DNA of 64,000 nt from an uncultured Oceanospirillaceae bacterium (GTDB lineage Bacteria > Pseudomonadota > Gammaproteobacteria > Pseudomonadales > Balneatricaceae). A program made the translations under genes and the position numbers. Shown here one piece after another: positions 40,591-47,188 of the stretch (the stretch's first letter is position 1; the number at the start of each line of letters is the position of its first letter). Under the pieces are notes generated by a model that was given only the letters and a program-made list of their open reading frames with translations, was not told the origin of the DNA and searched no databases. The stretch is taken from NCBI GenBank assembly GCA_913057435.1, contig CAJXNY010000005.1, forward strand, positions 1 to 64,000. The letters run 5' to 3'.

Positions 40591-41283
40591 ATGTTCGATT
40601 ATCAACTGATTCGCTCAACGCGTCGTAAAACACTGGCTATCAAGGTGTCACCGCAAGGCGTCGAAGTACGGGCACCCAGCTGGACCAGCACAGCAGAGGT
40701 CAGCCGGTTTGTCGCCCACAAACGCAGCTGGGTTCAACACCACCTGCAACGCTTCGCCAGCCTGCCCGATCGTCAGGCACTGAAAAAACAATATGTTGAG
40801 GGTGAGCTATTTCAATACCTTGGCCAGAGCTACCCGCTGCAGATTCGACCGGGAAAGCGCCATGCTGTCGTACTGGAAGATGGTTGTTTGCAGGTAACTC
40901 TGAATCAGCGCCTGCAGACAGCCAGCCCGACTCAGGTGATCCAGCGCCAGCTCGAACGCTGGTATCGACAGCAGGCCCAGGCCTGGCTGACACCCTTATC
41001 GCACCAGCTGGCAGCCCGGATTGCACGCAGGGTGGGGAGTGTAAAAGTACGCCGTACCCGCAGTAAATGGGGCCACTGCACGATCAAGGGCGACCTGCAG
41101 TATAACTGGCTGATTATGGCAGCCCCTCCGGCGGTGATCCACTATCTGGTGGCGCACGAGGTCTCACATCTGGTCCACCACAATCACTCACCAGCCTTCT
41201 GGCAGCAGGTCGGCCAGCTCTGTCCGGACTGGCAACAACAGCGCGACTGGCTTAAAGCCCATGGCTACCAGCTGCAGGTATAA
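40591..41283 (+). CDS. YgjP-like metallopeptidase-domain protein
   Basis: A 230-residue protein of the YgjP/SprT-like WLM family. The N-terminal half starts YQLIRSTRRKTLAIKVSPQGVEVRAPS; the zinc site is HEVSHLVHHNHSPAFW (HExxH plus a third His), and RTRSKWGHCTIKGDLQYNWLIMAAP is the family-specific strand. Start chosen at ATG 40591 because upstream in-frame codons to 40411 are unconserved and overlap the divergent receptor promoter region. Activity not established for most members. Confidence 0.9.
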   Translation: MFDYQLIRSTRRKTLAIKVSPQGVEVRAPSWTSTAEVSRFVAHKRSWVQHHLQRFASLPDRQALKKQYVEGELFQYLGQSYPLQIRPGKRHAVVLEDGCLQVTLNQRLQTASPTQVIQRQLERWYRQQAQAWLTPLSHQLAARIARRVGSVKVRRTRSKWGHCTIKGDLQYNWLIMAAPPAVIHYLVAHEVSHLVHHNHSPAFWQQVGQLCPDWQQQRDWLKAHGYQLQV

Positions 41284-41297
41284 GATTCTGCGCCGGG

Positions 41298-41777
41298 TTA
41301 CAAGGGCAGCGCTGTTTCCTGTTTTACTTCACGCAGGGCAAAGTTGGAATTCACCTGAGAAATACCCGGCAGGTCAAACAGCTTTTCATTCAGGAAGCGA
41401 TCATAGGCGGCCATATCCGGGATCACCACCCTCAGCATAAAATCAGCGTTGCCGGTCACGGCGTAGCACTGTAAAACCTCAGGCCATTCCCGCATTGCCT
41501 GCTCGAACTCGTGGCTGCTGTCACGGGTATGACGTACCAGTGACACCATCACCAGTACACAGAGGCTCTGACCCAGCGCATCGGCATCCACCAGTGCGGT
41601 ATACTGACGAATGGTCCCGCTCTCTTCGAGCGCTTTAACCCGCCGCCAGCAGGCTGCCGGAGAAAGCCCGACCCGGTCCGCCAGTGCCTGATTTTTTATA
41701 CGGCCATCTTTCTGTAATTCAGTCAGGATTCGGCGATCAAAACTGTCCAGCTGAGCCAGTCCGGTTTTTTCACTCAT
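41298..41777 (-). CDS. Lrp/AsnC-family transcriptional regulator
   Basis: A 159-residue Lrp-type regulator: helix-turn-helix at about 12-60 (LDSFDRRILTELQKDGRIKNQALADRVGLSPAACWRRVKALEESG) and a C-terminal RAM/ACT-like ligand domain (CVLVMVSLV, VLQCYAVTGNADFMLRVV, LPGISQVNSNFALREVK). It diverges from the aminotransferase gene over a 429-base gap and is the likely regulator of the aminotransferase-symporter cluster, with an amino acid as effector (inference from family). Confidence 0.93.
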   Translation of the reverse strand: MSEKTGLAQLDSFDRRILTELQKDGRIKNQALADRVGLSPAACWRRVKALEESGTIRQYTALVDADALGQSLCVLVMVSLVRHTRDSSHEFEQAMREWPEVLQCYAVTGNADFMLRVVIPDMAAYDRFLNEKLFDLPGISQVNSNFALREVKQETALPL

Positions 41778-41811
41778 TTCGTTTATTCATTCTTTAATGG
41801 TTATTTCTTTC

Positions 41812-41817
41812 TATAAT
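41812..41817 (+). promoter_or_regulatory. TATAAT -10 box in the Lrp-aminotransferase gap
   Basis: A perfect TATAAT within AT-rich sequence, 35 bases beyond the Lrp start codon, pointing towards the aminotransferase gene. The -35 (ATTCTT at 17 bases) is weak, which suits an Lrp-activated promoter. Confidence 0.45.
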
Positions 41818-42083
41818 AGCACATAAACAGAAAGGAAATTCAAACTTAAAACGAATATATGATTGATTTAGAAAGCACCTTTCGCCCAGTTATTCCTACA
41901 CTATCAAGCCTGTTATCAAAGCCCCCCTGATTCAGGCCCCAGCCAGAGGCCTGAACCGGTTTGAAACTGCGTTACGCTGTGCGTACACTGCGCCGCATTC
42001 GGCGGCCAGCGCGACGAACAACGTCATAAGCAGGGACTAAAGCACCCTTTTTGCTGACGATGATCCGCCCGGTTCGTCGTCCA

Positions 42084-42099
42084 GGCCCGAAGTCGGGCC
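42084..42099. repeat. Perfect 16-base inverted repeat in the aminotransferase leader
   Basis: GGCCCGAAGTCGGGCC: 7-base arms around AG. It could be an operator or part of an mRNA hairpin; no T-tract follows. Confidence 0.55.
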
Positions 42100-42206
42100 G
42101 GTCATCGACAGCAACCAATATACCGGAGATGCCTGCAGCACCGGCACCTCCCTATAATAAAGGAGCACAGTGTTCACACGCCGCGGCGTACACACTGACA
42201 ATCATT

Positions 42207-43394
42207 ATGTTCGAGCATCTCAAAGCACTCCCGCAGGACCCGATTCTGGGCCTGCTGCAACTGTTCCGTAACGACCCTCGCGCCAGCAAAATCGACCTCG
42301 GCGTCGGCGTCTACAAAGACGCCCAGGGTCATACACCCGTAATGAACGCGGTGAAACTGGCGGAACAGCGCCTGCTGGAACTGGAAGATACCAAAAGCTA
42401 CATCGGCCCGGCCGGTACCGAAGGCTTTGGCCGCGCCATGGCTGGCCTGCTGCTGGGTGACGATTGCCCACTGATCGATAGTGGTCGCCTGACCATTGCC
42501 CAGACCCCGGGTGGTTGCGGCGCACTACGTATGGCGGCAGAGTTTCTCAAGCTGTGCAATACCGACGCAACCGTCTGGGTCAGCAACCCGACCTGGGGCA
42601 ACCATATCCCGTTGCTCGGTGGCGCAGGACTGAACATCAAACAGTACAGCTACTACAGCAAAACCACCCATGGCGTCGATTTCGATGCCATGATGACCGA
42701 CCTTCAGGGCGCTCAGGCAGGTGATATCGTGCTGCTGCACGGCTGCTGTCACAACCCGAGTGGCGCAGATCTGAACATCGAACAGTGGCAGGCCGTCAGC
42801 AACCTGCTGGTCGACAAAGGCCTGCTGCCATTTGTCGATATCGCCTACCAGGGTCTGGGACGCGGGCTGGACAACGACGCCGCTGGCCTGCGCCTGCTGG
42901 CCGAACAGGTGCCTGAGCTGATTATCGCGGCCTCCTGTTCAAAAAACTTCGGCCTCTACCGCGAGCGTACCGGTGCACTGATGCTGCTGTCCGCCACGGA
43001 AGAGCAGGCCAAGGCCGGTGCCTCCCAGCTGTTCAGCGCTATTCGTGGCCATTACTCAATGCCACCGTCTCACGGCGCAGCCATTGTCGAAACCATCCTC
43101 ACCGATACGACACTGCGGGCCAGCTGGCAAGCCGAGCTGGACCAGATGACCCAGCGTATCCTGAGCCTGCGTGACCAGTTCGTCGCCGAAATGGACAACC
43201 AGGGCATGGACTTCAGCTTTATCGCTGAGCAACAGGGCATGTTCTCATTCATGGGTATCAGCCCGGAACAGGTACTGACACTGCGTGAGCAACACGGTAT
43301 TTATATGCTCGACTCCAGCCGGGTCAACATCGCCGGACTGTCCATCGAAAACATCCCTGCCGTTGCTCAGGCACTGAAAACCGTTTTACGCTAA
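42207..43394 (+). CDS. Class-I amino-acid aminotransferase (AspC/TyrB type)
   Basis: A 395-residue PLP enzyme of the aspartate/aromatic aminotransferase group Ia. Family start MFEHLKALPQDPILGLLQLF, then DLGVGVYKDAQG, the Asn and Tyr region of the PLP site (SNPTWGNHIP, HGCCHNPSGADL), FVDIAYQGLG, the PLP-lysine in AASCSKNFGLYRERTGAL, and the substrate Arg in YMLDSSRVNIAGL. Substrate preference (Asp, Tyr, Phe) cannot be read from sequence. The ATG lacks a good ribosome site. Next to two amino-acid:sodium symporters and an Lrp regulator. Confidence 0.93.
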   Translation: MFEHLKALPQDPILGLLQLFRNDPRASKIDLGVGVYKDAQGHTPVMNAVKLAEQRLLELEDTKSYIGPAGTEGFGRAMAGLLLGDDCPLIDSGRLTIAQTPGGCGALRMAAEFLKLCNTDATVWVSNPTWGNHIPLLGGAGLNIKQYSYYSKTTHGVDFDAMMTDLQGAQAGDIVLLHGCCHNPSGADLNIEQWQAVSNLLVDKGLLPFVDIAYQGLGRGLDNDAAGLRLLAEQVPELIIAASCSKNFGLYRERTGALMLLSATEEQAKAGASQLFSAIRGHYSMPPSHGAAIVETILTDTTLRASWQAELDQMTQRILSLRDQFVAEMDNQGMDFSFIAEQQGMFSFMGISPEQVLTLREQHGIYMLDSSRVNIAGLSIENIPAVAQALKTVLR

Positions 43395-43759
43395 CAGCAA
43401 TATCGGCGGGCCTGTGTGGCCCACCCGCTGCGTCACCTCACAAGGGTGGCGCAACCCAATCAATCTACCCGGTTGATCCCTCTACAAAAAAATAACAGGA
43501 CCTGGCTGTGATCCAGCCCAGGCAAGGTGACACCGATGCTAAGACTCTCCCCCTCCTCGGGCGTATTTACGCCTGCTCAAAACACGCTCCCCCGCGCGTC
43601 CGTTGAGTACCCCGATCGATACCCCGATCACCTGAGATAGCGACAGGCACACATAAACACAAGGCAGTTCAACGCTGCTAATACACCCACTCAAGGAGTC
43701 CGACCATCCTGCCGTGCAGGTGGCACTCCATAATAAAAATAAAATGCTGGAGAAAAACA
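43395..43759. other. 365-base leader/intergenic region before the first symporter
   Basis: Contains hairpin-prone GC-rich sequence just after the aminotransferase stop (GGGCC-TGTGT-GGCCC, near 43414-43430), the element GCTGTGATCCAGCC (43505-43518) that recurs before the second symporter, GGCG-TATTTA-CGCC (about 43559-43573), and a 12-base near-perfect tandem repeat TACCCCGATCGA/TACCCCGATCAC (43608-43631). No T-tract terminator and no known riboswitch were recognised. No gene is supported. Confidence 0.45.
43505..43518. repeat. 14-base element, copy 1 (before the first symporter)
   Basis: GCTGTGATCCAGCC, identical to 45564-45577 before the second symporter; GGCT/AGCC ends can pair as a short stem. 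Possibly a shared regulatory element or a relic of the gene duplication. Confidence 0.5.
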
Positions 43760-45169
43760 GTGACTGATACCACCCATAATGCCGCGGCTGCGAGTGCTGA
43801 AAGCGGTCGTAGCAACAATGCCATGTGGTCTGGCCGGATGGCCTTTATCCTTGCCGCCAGCGGCTCTGCCGTTGGTCTGGGCAATATCTGGAAGTTCCCC
43901 TATATCACCGGTGAGAACGGCGGTGCTGCGTTTGTTCTGGTGTACCTGCTCTGTATCGCACTGGTCGGTCTGCCAATTATGGTGGCCGAAGTCGCGCTGG
44001 GCCGTGCCGGACGCAGCAGCCCGATTAACACCATGAAGGCGCTGACCCGTCGCGATGGCCAGTCCAGTAAATGGGTCTTCATCGGCTGGATGGGCATGGC
44101 CGCATCGTTCCTGATTCTGTCGTTCTATTCCGTTATCGGTGGCTGGTCACTGGCCTATGTCGGCAACGCCGCCAGCGGCACCTTTAACGGTGCCAGCAGC
44201 GAAGAGATCGGCGCACTGTTCGGCGGCCTGCTAAGCAGCCCGGGCACGCTGATGATGTGGCACAGTATTTTTATGGTGCTGGTAATCATGATCGTGGCCC
44301 GTGGCATCAGCTCAGGGATGGAAAAGGCGATCAACATCCTGATGCCCATTCTGTTCTTCCTGCTACTGGTCATGGTCGGCTACGCGATGTCGACCAGTGA
44401 ATTTGGCAAAGGTTTCGACTTCCTGTTTAAACCCGATTTCTCCAAGCTGACCACAGACTCCGTACTGACGGCGCTGGGCCATGCCTTCTTCACTCTGTCA
44501 CTGGGCATGGGCGTGATGATGGCGTATGGCTCGTTCCTGCCGAAAAACGTCTCCATCGTCAAAACAGCGGTGACTGTATCCATCGTAGATACCATTGTTG
44601 CCCTGGCAGCAGGCCTGGCCATCTTCCCACTGGTATTTGCTAATGGACTGGAACCCACCGCAGGCCCGGGCCTGATCTTCCAGACCCTGCCACTGGCCTT
44701 TGGCAAGATGGGCGGCGGCACGGTATTCGGTACTCTGTTCTTCGCATTGCTGCTGATAGCTGCGGTTACCTCAGCTATCTCCATGATGGAGCCCGTCGTT
44801 GAATGGCTGGAAGAGCAGAAAGGCATCTCTCGCCGGACCGGCGCGCTGATCGGCGGTATCTCGATCTGGATCCTGGGTATTGCGACCGTACTGTCATTCA
44901 ATGAGTGGGCTGATTTCCACCCGCTGAACTTCCTGCCTGCCTTTGAAGGCAAAACCTTCTTCGATATCTTCGATTACCTGACGGCCAATATCATGATGCC
45001 GCTGGGCGGCCTGATGATCGTTGGCTACGTCGGCTGGGTGATGAAGCGTGAAACTCTGGAGAACGAACTGGTGCTGGATCGCGGCGCCTCATTCAACCTG
45101 CTGATGTTTGTCATGCGTTACGTTGCCCCGGCACTGGTGCTGGTGGTGTTCCTGTACAACCTGCTGTAA
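43760..45169 (+). CDS. Neurotransmitter:sodium symporter family transporter (copy 1)
   Basis: A 469-residue NSS (SNF) transporter starting at GTG with GGAG 7 bases before it. TM1 carries the signature FILAASGSAVGLGNIWKFPYITGENGGAAF, the unwound helix that binds Na+ and substrate in LeuT/MhsT; about 11 hydrophobic segments follow, with AMSTSEFGKGF, HAFFTLSLGMGVMMAYGSF (TM6) and AVTSAISMMEPVVEWL (TM8). Bacterial members import amino acids, often Trp, Tyr or Leu, with Na+. Very similar to the copy 550 bases downstream. Neighbouring aminotransferase suggests an amino acid catabolic module. Confidence 0.95.
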   Translation: MTDTTHNAAAASAESGRSNNAMWSGRMAFILAASGSAVGLGNIWKFPYITGENGGAAFVLVYLLCIALVGLPIMVAEVALGRAGRSSPINTMKALTRRDGQSSKWVFIGWMGMAASFLILSFYSVIGGWSLAYVGNAASGTFNGASSEEIGALFGGLLSSPGTLMMWHSIFMVLVIMIVARGISSGMEKAINILMPILFFLLLVMVGYAMSTSEFGKGFDFLFKPDFSKLTTDSVLTALGHAFFTLSLGMGVMMAYGSFLPKNVSIVKTAVTVSIVDTIVALAAGLAIFPLVFANGLEPTAGPGLIFQTLPLAFGKMGGGTVFGTLFFALLLIAAVTSAISMMEPVVEWLEEQKGISRRTGALIGGISIWILGIATVLSFNEWADFHPLNFLPAFEGKTFFDIFDYLTANIMMPLGGLMIVGYVGWVMKRETLENELVLDRGASFNLLMFVMRYVAPALVLVVFLYNLL

Positions 45170-45270
45170 CAGCCAAAGGCCCGCCTCAAGTGGCGGGCCC
45201 TGTGGTTGCCGTTGTCACCGGTGCTGCGAATGTCAGGCCATCACCGGGCCTGCTGTAAAGCAGGCAATTT

Positions 45271-45297
45271 TTAGGCCCCTGCCGGGGGCCTTTTTTC
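45271..45297 (+). terminator. Terminator after the first symporter gene
   Basis: AGGCCCC-TGCCG-GGGGCCT (45273-45291) followed by T6. It separates the two symporter transcripts, so the second copy needs its own promoter. Confidence 0.88.
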
Positions 45298-45563
45298 AGT
45301 ACAGCACTGCCCCGCTAAATTATTTTTCTTCGCCAGCCAGCCATTCCCGCCGGTACTGGTTCGACAAACGTCGTATAACCTCAGCAGTCCTTTCTCCAGA
45401 ACCTCGACAGATAAAGAACCTTCCCTTTCCGCATACTCACAGTATATCTCTGGACATTGCACTGGCCCCCTCCGCCAGATAAGGTGCGCCCCGTCAGCCC
45501 GCTATCCGCCGGTTGCACCCTATGGTCGGTTACCCCCGACAGTTATTCCAGACGATGGACGGC

Positions 45564-45577
45564 GCTGTGATCCAGCC
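45564..45577. repeat. 14-base element, copy 2 (before the second symporter)
   Basis: GCTGTGATCCAGCC, identical to 43505-43518. It lies 146 bases before the GTG of the second symporter, against 242 bases for copy 1. Confidence 0.5.
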
Positions 45578-45722
45578 TGTTGCGCACGTATTTTCCCCTG
45601 TCACCGTACAGGGATCGATGCCCTGTCCCCTGCCCTGAATCGCTGCCGGCGGCTAACCTTGCGCCATACTCAGAATCATGACAGTCCACTGTCAGCTGTA
45701 TTTATCTGTCTGGAGTACTCTG

Positions 45723-47126
45723 GTGAGCGATACCACCCAACCCACTCAAACATCCGCTGCGGGCCGTGCAGGCAATCCGCTCTGGTCATCCCGTCTGGCG
45801 TTTATTCTGGCCGCTACCGGCTCCGCTGTCGGGCTGGGCAATATCTGGAAATTCCCCTATATCACCGGTGAAAACGGTGGTGGCGCTTTTGTGCTGGTTT
45901 ACCTGCTGTGTATCGCCCTGGTCGGCTTACCGATTCTGATCGCGGAGGTGATGCTGGGCCGTCGAGGTCGCCAGAGCCCGATACAGACCATGGCTACTCT
46001 GGCCCGCCAGGATGGCCGCTCACCACGCTGGGCACTGCTCGGCTGGAGCGGCGTACTGGCTGGCTATCTGATCCTGTCGTTCTACGCCGTGATCGGTGGC
46101 TGGTCGATGGCATATGTGGCCAAAGCAGCCAGCGGCGACTTTGCGGGTGCCAGTAGTGATGCTATTGGCGCGATGTTCGGTGGCCTTCTCAGTAACCCGG
46201 CGACGCTAATGCTGTGGCACAGCTTGTTCATGTTGATCGTTATCGCCATTGTGGTACGCGGATTAAAATCAGGCATGGAGAAGGCAATAAACCTGCTGAT
46301 GCCACTGCTGTTTCTGCTGTTACTGGTAATGGTGGGGTACGCGATGTCGACCGATGGCTTCGGCCAGGCGGTGACTTTCCTGTTCCAGCCAGACTTTTCC
46401 AAACTGACCACCGAAGCGGTACTGACCGCGCTGGGCCATGCGTTTTTCACCCTCAGTCTGGCCTCGGGTGCCATGATGGCCTACGGCTCTTTTCTGCCTA
46501 AAGGCTATTCACTGGTCAGCACGGCGGCCACCATTGCCATCGTCGATACGGTTGTCGCCTTGCTGGCAGGGCTGGCAATCTTTCCGCTGGTATTTGCCAA
46601 CGGGCTGGAACCGGCCGCCGGGCCAGGGCTGATCTTCCAGACCCTGCCACTGGCCTTCAGCAATATGGCATTTGGCAGCCTGTTCGGCACGCTGTTTTTC
46701 GTCCTGTTGCTGGTTGCCGCCATCACCTCAGCCATCTCCATGCTGGAGCCCGCGGTCGAATGGCTGGAAGAAAAGAAAGGGATTGGCCGGTTGAAAGGTG
46801 CTTTGCTGGCGGGCGGCTCCGTCTGGTTACTGGGCATCACCACGGTGCTGTCGTTTAACCACTGGTCCGGGCTATACCCACTGGGGTTTTTACCGGTATT
46901 CGAAGGCAAAACTTTTTTTGATATCTTCGATTACCTGACCGCCAATATCATGCTACCGCTGGGCGGGCTGTTTATGGTGACTTACGCGGGCTGGTGCATG
47001 AAACCGCAGGCACTGGCTCAGGCGCTGGAACTGCACCCGGCAACACTGTTTAACGGCCTGCGTTTTGTGATGCGTTTTATCGCCCCACTGCTGGTGATTA
47101 TCGTGTTTATCAATCAGCTGTTCTGA
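45723..47126 (+). CDS. Neurotransmitter:sodium symporter family transporter (copy 2)
   Basis: A 467-residue paralogue of the preceding transporter, with near-identical TM1 (FILAATGSAVGLGNIWKFPYITGENGGGAF), TM6 and TM8 segments and the same C-terminal FEGKTFFDIFDYLTANIM. I chose the GTG at 45723 because GGAG lies 7 bases before it and the resulting N terminus (MSDTTQPT) parallels copy 1 (MTDTTHNA); an upstream in-frame ATG at 45678 adds an unconserved stretch. Differences cluster in loops and the N and C termini, so substrate specificity may be related but regulation differs. Confidence 0.94.
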   Translation: MSDTTQPTQTSAAGRAGNPLWSSRLAFILAATGSAVGLGNIWKFPYITGENGGGAFVLVYLLCIALVGLPILIAEVMLGRRGRQSPIQTMATLARQDGRSPRWALLGWSGVLAGYLILSFYAVIGGWSMAYVAKAASGDFAGASSDAIGAMFGGLLSNPATLMLWHSLFMLIVIAIVVRGLKSGMEKAINLLMPLLFLLLLVMVGYAMSTDGFGQAVTFLFQPDFSKLTTEAVLTALGHAFFTLSLASGAMMAYGSFLPKGYSLVSTAATIAIVDTVVALLAGLAIFPLVFANGLEPAAGPGLIFQTLPLAFSNMAFGSLFGTLFFVLLLVAAITSAISMLEPAVEWLEEKKGIGRLKGALLAGGSVWLLGITTVLSFNHWSGLYPLGFLPVFEGKTFFDIFDYLTANIMLPLGGLFMVTYAGWCMKPQALAQALELHPATLFNGLRFVMRFIAPLLVIIVFINQLF

Positions 47127-47138
47127 GCAGCTGCCTGA

Positions 47139-47183
47139 ATAACGCCAGGCTCGCCGCTGTCACCAGCAGCGGGCCTGGCGTTA
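47139..47183. terminator. Long hairpin between symporter copy 2 and the GGDEF-EAL gene
   Basis: ATAACGCCAGGC (47139-47150) pairs perfectly with GCCTGGCGTTAT (47172-47183), enclosing a second CCGCTG/CAGCGG hairpin. No T-tract is present; it probably ends both converging transcripts. Confidence 0.65.
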
Positions 47184-47188
47184 TGACA

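Larger units (their letters stand above)
41778..42206. other. Regulatory gap between the Lrp gene and the aminotransferase gene
   Basis: The Lrp-proximal 120 bases are AT-rich and hold a perfect TATAAT on the plus strand (41812-41817) with a weak -35. The rest is GC-rich and contains the perfect inverted repeat GGCCCGA-AG-TCGGGCC (42084-42099). From the TATAAT the aminotransferase mRNA would have a leader of nearly 390 bases. An AAAGGAG (42159-42165) lies 40 bases before the ATG, too far to serve it, and could serve a 33-codon GTG-led reading frame that overlaps the gene start. Regulation by Lrp and by the leader is plausible. Confidence 0.5.
45170..45722. other. 553-base region between the two symporter genes
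   Basis: Starts with GGCCCGCC-TCAAGT-GGCGGGCC without T-tract, then the terminator at 45271-45297, then a GC-rich leader holding the 14-base element 45564-45577 and ACAGGGATCGATGCCCTGT-like hairpin sequence around 45609-45630. A 63-codon minus-strand frame (45271-45462) is discussed as rejected. No known riboswitch recognised. Confidence 0.4.

Noticed and set aside
43395-43759. Riboswitch (glycine, lysine or T-box) before the first symporter
   Set aside because: Hairpins are present but none of the conserved core sequences of these families was recognised.
45271-45462. 63-codon minus-strand frame between the symporter genes
   Set aside because: It has a GGAGG some 11 bases before its ATG and plausible composition, but overlaps the terminator of the first symporter, resembles no family, and would need its own promoter. 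Conservation in relatives would be needed to keep it.
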